A stretch of DNA of 64,000 nucleotides from an uncultured Sutterella sp. (lineage in GTDB: Bacteria; Pseudomonadota; Gammaproteobacteria; Burkholderiales; Burkholderiaceae_F), in assembly GCA_949282745.1 (NCBI GenBank), contig CASDQM010000038.1, forward strand, positions 1 to 64,000, given 5' to 3'. The notes beneath the pieces are model-generated. The model saw only the letters and a program-made list of their open reading frames with translations, was not told where the DNA came from and searched no databases. Made by a program: the position numbers and the translations under genes. This document shows positions 24,468 to 36,500 of the stretch, piece after piece (the first letter of the stretch is position 1; every line of letters begins with the position of its first letter).

Positions 24468-25196
24468 TCAGATTTCCTGCGCCGCCCGCACGAAGGCTTC
24501 GAAAAGCGCCGCGTGCCGGGGATGCGTCTTCGCGAGCATTTCGGGGTGCCACTGCACGCCGAGAACGAACGGGAAGGCGGGATCTTCCAAGGCCTCAATG
24601 ACGCCGTCGGGACTCTTCGCGACGACGTGAAGCGAGGGGGCGGGCGTCTTCACGGCTTGATGGTGCTTCGTGTTGACGGCGAGGGTCTCCTCGCCCACGA
24701 CCGAGGCGAGGAGCGTCCCGGGAACGATTTCGACCTCGTGCACCGTCTCGCTGTAGTCTCCTTCCTGACGGTGCGCCATAAGCGGGAGCCCCAGCGTCTC
24801 GGGAATGTCCTGGATGAGCGTTCCGCCCGCGACGACGTTCAGGACCTGCAGCCCCCGGCAGATCGCGAGGATCGGCAGCCCCTCGCGAAGCGCCGCGTGC
24901 GTGAGCGCACACTCCGTTTCGTCGCGCTCAGAAAGAATCACCCCGCACTTCTCGGATTTCTCTTCACCGTAGAGCTTCGGATCGACGTCGGCGCCGCCCG
25001 TCAGAAGGAGGCCCGAAGCGATTTCGACGAGTTCTTCGATCGCCTCTTCGTCGAGCCCCACGGGGACCTGCACGGGGAGGCCCCCCGCGTCGATCACGGC
25101 GTCGAGGTATTGACGGCGGATCCCTTCGCGCACGGGGTCGCCGAAGAGGTCCGTCGAAACGAGGATGAGGGGGCGGGAGGAAGCGGGAGCGGTCAT
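24468..25196 (-). CDS. Gamma-glutamyl-gamma-aminobutyrate hydrolase-like amidotransferase (peptidase C26)
   Basis: The 242-aa class I glutamine-amidotransferase-like enzyme has the nucleophile in LAICRGLQVLNV (Cys near residue 112), LLTGGADVDP in the oxyanion region and the catalytic His/Glu in GVQWHPE near the C-terminus. PuuD-type members hydrolyse gamma-glutamyl-GABA in putrescine degradation; others cleave related gamma-glutamyl amides. No other putrescine gene is nearby, so the substrate is open. I chose the ATG at 25196 because the longer frame runs through the terminator of the upstream gene. Confidence 0.88.
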   Translation of the reverse strand: MTAPASSRPLILVSTDLFGDPVREGIRRQYLDAVIDAGGLPVQVPVGLDEEAIEELVEIASGLLLTGGADVDPKLYGEEKSEKCGVILSERDETECALTHAALREGLPILAICRGLQVLNVVAGGTLIQDIPETLGLPLMAHRQEGDYSETVHEVEIVPGTLLASVVGEETLAVNTKHHQAVKTPAPSLHVVAKSPDGVIEALEDPAFPFVLGVQWHPEMLAKTHPRHAALFEAFVRAAQEI

Positions 25197-25222
25197 GATC
25201 GAAATTCCGGAAAAACGGGCGG

Positions 25223-25259
25223 AAAAAAGCCGGAAGTTCCGATAGGAGGCTTCCGGCTT
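25223..25259 (-). terminator. Terminator after the YjiG-like gene
   Basis: AAGCCGGAAG and CTTCCGGCTT form a perfect 10-bp stem with a 13-base loop, and the minus strand continues with six U. Confidence 0.85.
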
Positions 25260-25278
25260 GGACTGAGTTCTGAGAGCC

Positions 25279-26010
25279 TTAGGCGGCGCTCTTCTTTTCA
25301 CGCAGGGACTTGCGGATGAGAAGGAGGCGCATCAGGTTGGCTGAGAAGAGCTTCCCGAGGAGGATCACGCCGAGGCACATGCCGATCGAAGAGGGAACGG
25401 CCGGAAGGTTGTCGGCGTTCACGAGCGTGAAGATCACGACGCCCGAGGAGAGGAAGTTCCCGACCGCGGCGCCCGCCGTCATCTGGAAGGCGGAGAAGAT
25501 TTCGACTTCGGTTTCCGTGAGGCGGCCTTCGTCCTTAAGCGAGCGCGTGAGCGCGGCGCCGGCGTCGGTGGACTGCAGCGAAGCCACGAGGGCGAGCGCG
25601 GTGTAGCCCGGAAGGCCCATGAGGGGACGCAGAACGAAGTTGAGGAGGTAGCCCGCGGCGCGGATGGCGCCGTAGTATTCGAAGACCGTGATCATGGCCA
25701 CCGAGAACATGATCGGCGGCACGAGCGTCAGGGCGAACATGAAGCCGTCGATGGCGCCCGACCCGCCCTTGCCGCGGAAGCTCGACGTGGCGGTGATGAG
25801 TTCACCCGCCTGATCCTTGACGCTCGAAACGAGCTGACCGAAGCTGCCGTTGACGACCGTGAAGTCGAGAATGCCCCACCACTCCTTGGTTTCGCACAAA
25901 CCGGAGAAGAAGACAACGGCGAGAATGAAGGAGATGTAGCCCCCGATCCCCGGCTTTTCCAGTGCGGTCGGATCGGCTGCCGGAGCGTTGGCGGTGGTCT
26001 TGTCAGCCAT
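25279..26010 (-). CDS. YjiG-like membrane protein with nucleoside-recognition (Gate) domain
   Basis: The ATG at 26010 gives a 243-aa protein with about five membrane segments. The conserved stretch LRPLMGLPGYTALALVASL, followed by DAGAALTRSL and SAFQMTAGAAVGNFLSSG, fits the Gate domain seen in YjiG/SpmA-type proteins and nucleoside transporters. In E. coli YjiG has a partner YjiH; no partner is seen here. The polar N-terminus and cytosolic C-terminus are consistent with a transporter subunit. It lies downstream of the MmgE/PrpD gene but is separated from it by a terminator. Substrate unknown. Confidence 0.8.
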   Translation of the reverse strand: MADKTTANAPAADPTALEKPGIGGYISFILAVVFFSGLCETKEWWGILDFTVVNGSFGQLVSSVKDQAGELITATSSFRGKGGSGAIDGFMFALTLVPPIMFSVAMITVFEYYGAIRAAGYLLNFVLRPLMGLPGYTALALVASLQSTDAGAALTRSLKDEGRLTETEVEIFSAFQMTAGAAVGNFLSSGVVIFTLVNADNLPAVPSSIGMCLGVILLGKLFSANLMRLLLIRKSLREKKSAA

Positions 26011-26160
26011 CGTTGAGTCCTTTTGAGAGAGTTTGTCGTCGAACGGGCGAAGGGGAAGCCGCACTCGACGGGATTATGCATTTTGGAAAATTGTATTGAA
26101 TTTCGTCGGATTTTGAGTCGGTAATTCTGCTTACCCGAGACGATTCGAGGGGAAAAAATG

Positions 26161-26192
26161 CGAAAAATCCCGGCCGGGACCGGGATTTTTCG
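26161..26192. terminator. Bidirectional terminator after mmgE/prpD-like gene
   Basis: CGAAAAATCCCGG and CCGGGATTTTTCG form a perfect 13-bp stem with a 6-base loop, with A/T ends giving U-runs on both strands. It lies 18 bp after the stop. Confidence 0.9.
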
Positions 26193-26209
26193 TACGGGAA
26201 GTCTCGCAA

Positions 26210-27601
26210 TCAGGCGTCGAAGGTCCCGCGGGTCACGGGCGTGTCCCCGAGAAGCGGGAGGAAGACCGAGGCGTCGTCCACGTCCTCGAGCGTGAGGAAG
26301 AGTTCGGCGAGGCGGTCGACCGTGGCGGGCGAGAGCGACATCGTCGAGACGCTCTTGAACTTCGCGAGGAGCGCTTCGTCCGAGACGGGATTCGTCGGCG
26401 CGCCGAGCGGCATCGGAACGCGAAGCGAGAAGAGCCGGCGATCCTTGAGCGTGACTCGAACGATCGGTTCGTCGTCGTCCTTCTGCGTGTCGTCGACCGT
26501 CATCTTGATGCGCTTCATCATGGGCTCGATGCGCGGATCTTCGCGGCTCGTGCGCGAGAAGGACGGCAGCTGCGCCGTGCCGAAGACGAGGAAGGCGGCG
26601 ACGCTGTAGGGAATCGAAAGCTGCGCGGCGTTCATGGGATTGCGGTCGTAGGCGCCGCACATGCCGTAGACGAAGGGATTGATCACGACTTCGATCTCTT
26701 CAATCTCGTCGGCCGTGAAGTGGAAGTCGCGCATCATGTCGTGCACGGCGTCGATCGAAGAGTGGGTCGAGCGGCAGCTCGCATGGGGTTTAATCGAGAC
26801 GCGGTGAAGCTTCCAGGGGTGACCCAGATCGGCCGTCCAGGCTTCCGGCACGCTCGACGTGGGAGCGAAACTCTTGTTGAAGCCGCCCCAGACCTCTTCA
26901 AAGATCTGATCGGGACCCGTGAAGCCGTTTTTCGCGAGGAGCGCGCTCATGAGGCCGCCCTGCGCGGCATGGCCGGCATGGAGGCGCTTGTTCTGCGCGC
27001 CGTTGTGCACGCAGGCCCAGAGACCCGCCGAGAAAGAAGAAGCGAGACCGAGCGCCATCGTCATCTGTTCGACGTTGAGGCCCAGAATGCGTCCCGCCGC
27101 CGCGGCCGCGCCGAAGGGACCGCAGGTCCCCGTCGAGTGAAAGCCCGCCGCGTTGTGCGGTTCGTAGGCGCCGCAGGCTTCGAGCGCGCGGCGTGCCACG
27201 TCGTAGCCGAGGAGCACCGCGGTGATGAGTTCCTTGCCGGTGATCACGCGGTCGACGAGCGTGAGGGCCGCGAAGACGGCCGGCACGACGACGGCGCCCG
27301 AATGGTCGCAACCGCCCGTGTCGTCGAGTTCGAAGGCGTGCGCGGCCGTGCCGTTCACGAGCGCCGCGACGAGCGGCGTGCGGCGGCGGTCGTCGCCCCA
27401 GAGCACGGCGCGGCCCGAGCCTTCGCCCGCCATGTCGAGGGTCGCCATCAGACGGGCGACTTCGACGGAACGGGCCCCGGCGATGCCGGCGCCGACGGAG
27501 TCGAGAATGTGGCGCTTGGCCTTTTCCACCATGTCGGTGGGGATGGATTCGAAGGTCGTTTCGACGACGAACTTCGCGAGGACTTCACTTTTGAACGTCA
27601 T
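26210..27601 (-). CDS. MmgE/PrpD-family protein
   Basis: The ATG at 27601 gives 463 aa, the usual length. The all-helical N-terminal domain carries LDSVGAGIAGARSVEVA, the active-site region FELDDTGGCDHSG and HSTGTCGPFGAAAAAG; the C-terminal lid contains KPHASCRSTHSSIDA. Relatives include 2-methylcitrate dehydratase, cis-aconitate decarboxylase and iminodisuccinate epimerase, so a hydratase, decarboxylase or epimerase acting on a small polycarboxylate is likely. No prpB or prpC is nearby, so a methylcitrate role is not supported. The NsrR-like gene is divergent upstream. Confidence 0.9.
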   Translation of the reverse strand: MTFKSEVLAKFVVETTFESIPTDMVEKAKRHILDSVGAGIAGARSVEVARLMATLDMAGEGSGRAVLWGDDRRRTPLVAALVNGTAAHAFELDDTGGCDHSGAVVVPAVFAALTLVDRVITGKELITAVLLGYDVARRALEACGAYEPHNAAGFHSTGTCGPFGAAAAAGRILGLNVEQMTMALGLASSFSAGLWACVHNGAQNKRLHAGHAAQGGLMSALLAKNGFTGPDQIFEEVWGGFNKSFAPTSSVPEAWTADLGHPWKLHRVSIKPHASCRSTHSSIDAVHDMMRDFHFTADEIEEIEVVINPFVYGMCGAYDRNPMNAAQLSIPYSVAAFLVFGTAQLPSFSRTSREDPRIEPMMKRIKMTVDDTQKDDDEPIVRVTLKDRRLFSLRVPMPLGAPTNPVSDEALLAKFKSVSTMSLSPATVDRLAELFLTLEDVDDASVFLPLLGDTPVTRGTFDA

Positions 27602-27849
27602 GGTTGCTTTTCGAGGGGATTGAAGGGACGGATCATTATCGCACCGAAGCCCGTCGATTCGCAGACACCGCCGCGCGCCCTCCCCGTTCGAGCGCAGCCT
27701 TCGTTTGGTTTCCTCAAGCAACCTTTCTCCCTGCGCTTTCCCGTGATCCGGCCGTTTTCTCAGCGTTTTCTCGGTTTGCGTTGCATTTTTTGACGTTTTT
27801 TCTCGGAAAAACAAGGAAAAAAGAATTTTTTCCGATGGAATCTCCTCTA

Positions 27850-27876
27850 TTGACGTCAAAACCTTTCCTTTACAAT
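27850..27876 (+). promoter_or_regulatory. Promoter of the nsrR-like gene
   Basis: TTGACG (27850-27855) and TACAAT (27871-27876) are near-consensus sigma-70 hexamers with a short 15-bp spacer, about 80 bp before the start codon. Just upstream, GGAAAAAA/TTTTTTCC (27815-27833, 3-base spacer) is a candidate operator or a terminator-like palindrome shared with the divergent gene. Confidence 0.55.
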
Positions 27877-27954
27877 AGAGAGACAAAGGTCATAAACCTT
27901 GCGCGCCTTACGCGCCGACCCCATTTTCCATCCTTTCTGTAAAACGGCAACTTT

Positions 27955-28536
27955 ATGCGATTCACACGTTTCACCGATCTGAGCATGCGGGTGCTGATGT
28001 ACCTCACGTACGAGAAGCCCCGCAACATGGTAACGGTTGCGGAACTCTCGCACCGCTTCAACTGGTCGCGCCACCATGTCGTCAAGGTGGTGAACTTCAT
28101 GTCCCGTCAGGGCTGGATCGCCGCGCACCGCGGCCGCGGAGGCGGCGTGATGCTCGCGCGTCCTGCCTCCGAACTCCTTGTGGGCGACATCGTCCGCACG
28201 CTCGAGGGCGACCGTCCCATCAATCAGTGCGACAACCCCGAATGCGCCCTGAAGCCCGCCTGCAACTTCCTGCGCGCTTCGCAGGAGGCGACCGACGCCT
28301 TCTACGCGCACCTCAACAAGTATTCGCTCGCGACCCTCACGGGCACGCCCGAAATGCTCGAACTCATCGAAGGGCTCCATACGCGTCCCTTCAACGCCCG
28401 CGTCTTCGCCAAGCAGGAAGAGGCCCGCGCCGCTTCGCGCCGCCGTCGCGCCGCGCGCAACTCGCCCACGGCCGACTTCCACGTGGAAGAGGAAGACACC
28501 TTCACGGCGCCTCCCATCCCGGTTGAAAAGGCCTGA
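27955..28536 (+). CDS. Rrf2-family iron-sulfur regulator, NsrR-like
   Basis: Rrf2 regulators sense nitric oxide, redox or iron through a bound Fe-S cluster. This 193-aa protein starts MRFTRFTDLSMRVLMYL and has a winged helix with SRHHVVKVVNFMSRQGWI and the wing GRGGGVMLARPAS. The three cysteines CDNPECALKPAC (C-x4-C-x5-C) are the NsrR cluster ligands. About 50 extra, low-complexity residues follow the normal NsrR end. NsrR represses nitrosative-stress genes; the targets here are unknown, but autoregulation and the divergent MmgE/PrpD gene are candidates. Confidence 0.88.
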   Translation: MRFTRFTDLSMRVLMYLTYEKPRNMVTVAELSHRFNWSRHHVVKVVNFMSRQGWIAAHRGRGGGVMLARPASELLVGDIVRTLEGDRPINQCDNPECALKPACNFLRASQEATDAFYAHLNKYSLATLTGTPEMLELIEGLHTRPFNARVFAKQEEARAASRRRRAARNSPTADFHVEEEDTFTAPPIPVEKA

Positions 28537-28556
28537 TCGGTCTTGGGAATTGCAGA

Positions 28557-28592
28557 GGGGCCCGCGGTTTCTACGCCGCGGGCCCCTTTTTT
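28557..28592 (+). terminator. Terminator after the nsrR-like gene
   Basis: GGGGCCCGCGG and CCGCGGGCCCC form a perfect 11-bp stem with an 8-base loop, followed by six T. The stem also lies just after the convergent phosphorylase gene. Confidence 0.92.
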
Positions 28593-28612
28593 GCATCCGG
28601 TGAAAGCCTTCG

Positions 28613-29350
28613 TCAGTCGCGCACGACTTCCGTGACGACGTCAACCGCGCGCAACACCGCCTTGGCGACGGCGTCCTTGAGTCCCTCGAAGTCGATCGAC
28701 TCGGCACTCTCACCCATGCCCGCCGCGTGGTTGACGCTCACGCAGAGTCCCGCGTAGGAAAGACCGAGTTCCCGGGCGAGCGCGCACTCGGGATAGAGCG
28801 TCATCCCGATCATGTCGGCGCCGTCGCGGCGCATACGTTCGACTTCGGCCGCGGTCTCAAGGCGCGGCCCCTGCGTGGCGGCGTAGACGCCCCTTTCCTC
28901 CACGGCGATGCCGAGGCGCCCCGCGGCCATGATGATGCGGCGCGAGAGCGAACGGTCGAAGGGCCAGGTCATGTCGACGTGGCGCACGCCCGTTTCGGGC
29001 GAATCGAAGTAGCTCACCTCCCGTCCCCAGGTGTAGTCGATCAGCTGATCGGGCACGGCGAGCGCCCCCGGTCCGAGCGCGGGCGCGATCCCGCCCACGG
29101 TTCCGACGGCGATGACGCCCGAGACCTTGAGTTTTGAGAGCGCCCATAGATTCGCGCGGTAGGGAACGCGGTGCGGCGCATATTCATGGCGCACGCCGTG
29201 GCGGCGCAAAAAGGCGATTTCCACGCCGCCCAACGTCCCGAAGACGATCGGCGCCGAAGGGGCGCCGTAGGGCGTCGTCATCTCGACCTCCTGGGTCACG
29301 CGGATGACGTCGTTCCCCTCAAATCCCGATCCTCCGATGAGTGCGTACAT
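28613..29350 (-). CDS. S-methyl-5'-thioinosine phosphorylase / MTA phosphorylase family
   Basis: This 245-aa purine-nucleoside phosphorylase-fold protein begins MYALIGGSGF. It shows the phosphate-site HGVRHEYAPHRVPYRAN, GTVGGIAP and the substrate-site ADMIGMTLYPECALAREL. It salvages methylthio-nucleosides made from S-adenosylmethionine during polyamine synthesis. The TLYPE segment suggests the methylthioinosine subgroup rather than classical MTA phosphorylase, but this is a judgement by eye. GAGGA lies 8 bases before the ATG at 29350, inside the tail of ligA, so translation is probably coupled to ligA. Confidence 0.88.
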   Translation of the reverse strand: MYALIGGSGFEGNDVIRVTQEVEMTTPYGAPSAPIVFGTLGGVEIAFLRRHGVRHEYAPHRVPYRANLWALSKLKVSGVIAVGTVGGIAPALGPGALAVPDQLIDYTWGREVSYFDSPETGVRHVDMTWPFDRSLSRRIIMAAGRLGIAVEERGVYAATQGPRLETAAEVERMRRDGADMIGMTLYPECALARELGLSYAGLCVSVNHAAGMGESAESIDFEGLKDAVAKAVLRAVDVVTEVVRD

Positions 29351-29361
29351 GGTTCTGATCC

Positions 29362-31650
<2,289 letters not shown>

Positions 31651-32835
31651 TCAGCTCGCCGACGAGAAGAGGAGTCGAGCGCGCTCGCTTCCCGCGACGA
31701 CGCCCGCCTTCTTCATGGCGCGCATCCTTTCGCGCGCGGCCTCCTCGATGTACATCGCCTCGGCCGTGCCGATGGGCTTGCCGTTGCAGTCGGAGAGCGC
31801 CGCATGCAGGTGTCCGCAGAAGTGGTTCGCAAGGCGAAGGAAGGTCGCGAAGTCCCCGCGGGCTTCGTGCACGAGCGGAAGGTCGAGCGACAGGCGCAGG
31901 CCCCGCGTTTCGGCGGCCGTGAGCGACAACATGATTTCGGGCGAGAGGCTCTCGGCCGAAGCGCGGTATTCGAAACCGCCGCGGTTTTGTTCGAACCCCG
32001 ACGCGGCGGCGAGCTTCGCCACGGCGTCGAGCGTGAAGTCGACGCTCGGATCGAGCGGCACAACTTCGAGTTCAAGACGGTTGTCGTAGTAGCGGATGAA
32101 CTGGCGAAGGGTCTTCGCGGCCGCCACGGCCTCGGGAATTTCCTGAGAGAGACGCACGTTGATGTCGTACTGCGTCGCCACCGTTTCGAGGACCTGCAGG
32201 ACCGACGAAGCCGTGAGTTCGTCGAGCTGCGCCGCGCGGTTGGCGAGCACCACGGCGACCACGATGTGGTCGGCGCTCTTTTGCAGGCGATCGCTTTCGT
32301 AATAGAGGCCGTCTTCGGCGCTTCGCGTCCAGACGAAAAGCGGAAGCTTGAGGTTCAACGCGCGCAGTTCGCGGCGCAGACTGTCGAGACCGCCCATCTT
32401 GAAGGTGGTCTTTTCGGGGGCGGAAATGTCGAGCACCCATTCGAGCGCCGTGTCGACGGCGGGCCATTCGGACCCGACCGCGGCGGGCGCCGCGTCGACT
32501 TCCTCGGCGTTCGCGCGGGCCGCCTCTTCGGCGGCGCGCTTGCGTTCCTCTTCCTCCTCGATCACGTCGTAGACGGGCGGAATGTCCGAAGGCGCCGCGT
32601 CCGCGGCGGCGACGGCGGCGGGCTTATCCTCGGGTTCCGGGGCGAGCGTGGGCTCGGTCTTCGCCGGCGCCTCCTTTTCACCCGACTTCATCAGGACGTC
32701 TTCGACCGCGTAGTCTCCGCGGATCTTGCCGGTCTTCTTCGCCGTGCGCACGTGTTGGCGGGAGCGCCAAATGAAAAAGACCGCCACCACGAGGACGACC
32801 AACACCAAGAGGACGATTTCCGTTTGTCCGAGCAT
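31651..32835 (-). CDS. zipA: ZipA-like cell-division protein
   Basis: ZipA anchors FtsZ to the inner membrane. The ATG at 32835 opens a 394-aa protein with one N-terminal helix (EIVLLVLVVLVVAVFFIW) and a basic patch. A long Pro/Ala/Glu-rich linker (about residues 50-130) follows, then a C-terminal domain of about 250 residues with patterns expected of the FtsZ-binding fold. Sequence similarity to E. coli ZipA is low; the call rests on architecture and on the position next to ligA downstream of smc, as in other beta-proteobacteria. In place of direct smc-zipA adjacency, an opposite-strand kinase gene lies between. Confidence 0.75.
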   Translation of the reverse strand: MLGQTEIVLLVLVVLVVAVFFIWRSRQHVRTAKKTGKIRGDYAVEDVLMKSGEKEAPAKTEPTLAPEPEDKPAAVAAADAAPSDIPPVYDVIEEEEERKRAAEEAARANAEEVDAAPAAVGSEWPAVDTALEWVLDISAPEKTTFKMGGLDSLRRELRALNLKLPLFVWTRSAEDGLYYESDRLQKSADHIVVAVVLANRAAQLDELTASSVLQVLETVATQYDINVRLSQEIPEAVAAAKTLRQFIRYYDNRLELEVVPLDPSVDFTLDAVAKLAAASGFEQNRGGFEYRASAESLSPEIMLSLTAAETRGLRLSLDLPLVHEARGDFATFLRLANHFCGHLHAALSDCNGKPIGTAEAMYIEEAARERMRAMKKAGVVAGSERARLLFSSAS

Positions 32836-33036
32836 GATTCCTGTCCGAAAGGATTTTTTATTCGTTCGGCCGCTACGCCTCTCGAGCGGCCCCAATTCGA
32901 TGCATTGTACCGTGTTCGAAGCGCGCCCGAACAGCGCAAATCGGGCGCCCGCGCCCTTTTTTACGGATGTTTGCGAGTTTTTCGACGAAAAGATCTCTAG
33001 GATGGTGCTCAGAACGACTGGAAATACGACTCCGCC

Positions 33037-33570
33037 ATGGATCCGAAAACGTCCCGCATCCTTTTTCTCACCGGCGCCACGCACTCCGGGAAGACGCTCC
33101 TTGCCGACCGCCTCATGAAGCGCTATGGCATTCCCGTCTTTTCGCTCGACCTCCTCAAGATGGGCCTCATCCGAAGCGGCCGGACGGCGCTCACGCCCTA
33201 TGACGACGACGCGCTCACCGAAGAGCTCTGGCCGATCGTGCGGGAGATGGTTCGCACCGCCCTCGAAAACGCCCGAAGCCTCATCGTCGAGGGCGGCTAC
33301 GTGCCGTGGAACTGGGCCGACTCCTTCACGCCCGAAGAGCGCGGGCACATTTTCGCCGCGGCGCTCATCATGACGCCCGCCTACGTCGAGACTCACTACG
33401 ACGACATTCTTCGCCATGCCCGGGCCGCGGAAAAACGCATGGGACCGCCGCCCTCGAAGGAAGAACTCCTCGCCGAACACCGCAAAACGGCCGAGATGGC
33501 CGCGCGCCACGGCTTTCACCTGATCCGGATCGAGAAGGACTACCGCCCCGATTACCGCTTCCCTCGCTAA
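33037..33570 (+). CDS. Small P-loop kinase-like protein
   Basis: The 177-aa protein begins with strand RILFLTGATHSGKTLLADRL, whose GATHSGKT is a Walker A loop. It continues with YGIPVFSLDLLKMGLIRSG and a LIVEGGYVPW segment, the layout of adenylate-kinase-like and 2-phosphoglycerate-kinase-like small-molecule kinases. The substrate cannot be told. The gene is on the plus strand between the minus-strand zipA-like and smc genes, ending 6 bp from the smc stop, which marks it as a later insertion into a conserved block. Confidence 0.75.
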   Translation: MDPKTSRILFLTGATHSGKTLLADRLMKRYGIPVFSLDLLKMGLIRSGRTALTPYDDDALTEELWPIVREMVRTALENARSLIVEGGYVPWNWADSFTPEERGHIFAAALIMTPAYVETHYDDILRHARAAEKRMGPPPSKEELLAEHRKTAEMAARHGFHLIRIEKDYRPDYRFPR

Positions 33571-33576
33571 ACCTCG

Positions 33577-36500
33577 TCAGGAAGCCCGGGCCCAGCCCGA
33601 GGCCTCTTCGATGTCGACGCTCACGACGCGGCTCACGCCGGGCTCCTTCATCGTGACGCCGATCAGGACGTCGGCGTACTCCATCGTCACGCGGTTGTGC
33701 GTAATGAGAAGGAACTGAGTCTTCTCCGACAAACGCCGGCAAAGCGCCGCGAGACGCCCCTGATTCGCTTCGTCGAGTGCCGCGTCCACTTCGTCGAGCA
33801 GACAAAACGGCGCGGGGTTCAAACGGAAGAACGCAAAAACGAGCGCCGTCGCCGCGAGCGACTGCTCGCCGCCCGAGAGCTGCGTGAGACTCGCGTTCTT
33901 CTTTCCGGGCGGCCTCGCCGTCACTTCGACGCCTGCCTGCAGAACATCGTCCCCGCGCAAAACGAGCTTCGCTTCGCCCCCGCCGAAGAGTTCCGTAAAG
34001 GTCTCTTCAAAGGCGCGGGCGACGGCTTCAAAAGTCTTGCGGATGCGCACCCGCGTTTCGGCGTCGATCTTGCGGATCGCCGTCTCCAAGGTTTCCGCCG
34101 CCTCTTCGAGGTCTTCCATCGTACGCCGCGCCGTCTCGTACTCTTCCTCGGCCTTTCGGAGACCCGCGAGCGCCGCGTGGTTCACTTCGCCCAAGCGCTG
34201 CTGCTCGCCCGCGAGCTTTTGGAGCCGCAGCTTGAGCGCGGGCACGCGTGCGGGATCCCGCTCTGCGAGCGCGGCCACGACGCCTTCGTCAAAGCCCGTT
34301 TCTCGGAAGCGTTCGGCAAACTGCTCGTAGAGCACGAACTTCGTCTGACGGTCGGTCTGCTTGCGTCCGATCGTTTCGGTAAGCGGCAGGAGTTCTCCGC
34401 GCAGTCTTCTTTCCTCTTCGCGCAGTCCGGTGAGTTCGCGAAGCGTCGTCTCTTCCCGGGCCCGCGCTTCGTCGGCGAGGCGTCGGAGTTCTCCTTCGGC
34501 CGCGCGGCGGATTTCGAGCGTCTCGGCGAGTCCCTCGCTTTTTTCTTCGAGGACGGCCCTCGCCTTTTCGGCCCGGTCGAGCTCCCGCTTCACGTCGGTT
34601 TCCACGCGCTCGAAGCGCACCCGTGCGGCGGAGAGTGCCTTGCGGCACTCCCCGGCTTCCAGAGTCAGGAGCTTCGCGCGGTAGTCGAGCGCCTTTTGTT
34701 CGCTTCGGGCGTGCTCGAGCGCCGAACGGGCCCGTTCGACGCGGGCGCGCGCCTCTTCCCGGCGTTTCGTCCGCTCGGGAGCGCCGACTTCGAGTTCACG
34801 AAGCTTCGAGTCGTTTTCTTCGCGGTTCTTCCGAAGCGCCGCGTCTTCCTCGGCCCAGAGCTTTTCGCGCCGCTCGAGTTCCTCGAGGCGCTTTTGCGCC
34901 TCACGCCTTCGCTCGAGAAACCGTTCGATCGCCCATTCGCCCTTTTTGAAGGCCTCCTCGGCCTCGCGAAGTTCGCGCTGCAGATCGCGCTGTGCGTCGC
35001 GAAGCGTCCGTTCGTTTTGGACCGCCTCGTTCTGTTCCGCGCGGACGCGCTCGAACACGGCCTTCGCCTCGGCATGCCGCGCCGCGGCCTTGCGGACGGC
35101 GTCGGTGAGCGTCAAAACGCCCTCCGTCGTGCGGGCCCAGAGACGAACGCGGCTTCGCGTCACTTGGTCCCCTTCGGGCGTGACGAGCGTCGCGTCCGAA
35201 GGAAGCTTGGCGCGAAGGCGAAGCGCTTCTCCGAGATTCGAAACCCTGTAGTGGCGCGCGAGCCGTTCGGCGAGCACGCCTGCCACGGCCGGCTCCTTCA
35301 CGGTGAAGACCGTGAGAAAGGCGGCGAGCGTCACGCCCTCCACGACGAGGGAGTCCTTTCCTTCGGAAGAGTCGGACTCGCCCGGACACCAGAAAACCGT
35401 CTTGGCGGGCGCGCGATCGCCCGTGAGACGGGCGACCTCGCCCGCGTCCTCCAGCCATCTCGCGCCCGTTTCGTCAGCCAGCACGGCGTCCGCGGCGGTG
35501 ATCCAGGCCGGATCGACCGTAAAGAGGGACGATGCACGGGGCTTCTTGGCAAAGCCCCGGCGCTCGAGCCAACGCCCGAGGTCCCCCGCCTTTTCCGCGC
35601 GGGCGAGCGCGTCGCGGGCGGCCTCCCATTTGGCGGCCGCGGTTCTTTCTTCGGCGAGGGCCTTCTCGTACTCGCGGGCCTTTTCGCGCACCGTGCGTTC
35701 GGCCTCCGTCATGCGGCGCCCGAGGCGCTCGCGCGCGGCCCGAGCCGCTTCCAAATCCTTTTGCGCCAGTGTCCTGCGGTCGCGAAGCTTTTCCTCTTCC
35801 GCTTCGTCGGGCACGACCGGGCGGTCCCCGTCGCGCTGCAGCGCCCGATGTCGCGAGAGCGACAGAAGGCGTTCTTCGAACGACCGTTTTTGCGCGCGGG
35901 CGCTCTCCAAGGCCGACTCAAAGCGGCGGCACTCGGTTTCGACAGCCTCGGCCGTGCGACGTTCTTCGGCAAGCGCCTTTTCGGCCGAAACCGTAAGGTC
36001 GGCCGCGCGGGCGACCGATTCTTCGAGGGTCTTTCCCTCGCTTTCGAGCTGCGCGAGGCGTTCCCGGTCCTGCTGAGTCTGCGCCTCCAGTTCCGCTCGT
36101 TCCGCCTCCTTTTCGCGAACGGCGTCTTCCGCGGCGCGCAGAGTGTCGGCGGCCTCCGCCCTGCGGCGGCGGTCTTCGGCGAGACGGGCTTCAAGCGCCG
36201 TGATTTCGCGCTCGGCTTCGCGCACGCGCTCGACTGCGGCGAGCGCCTCGTTGCGGGCGGCCTCGAAGCGGCGCTCCGTTTCAGGCCCTTCGTCTTCGAG
36301 GGTGCGCAGGCGGTCCTTCGTTTCGTCGACCGTACGGGAAAGGTTGCCGATCACGACGTCCATCTCCCGTACGCTCGCGCGGGCCTCTTCGCGCTGACTC
36401 CAAAAGAGCCGCGCCTCGGCGGTTCGGCGCTCTTCGTCGAGCTTTTCCCAGCGCGCCGCCGTTTCGGCTTCCGCGCGCAGGCGCTCCATCGTTTCCTTCT

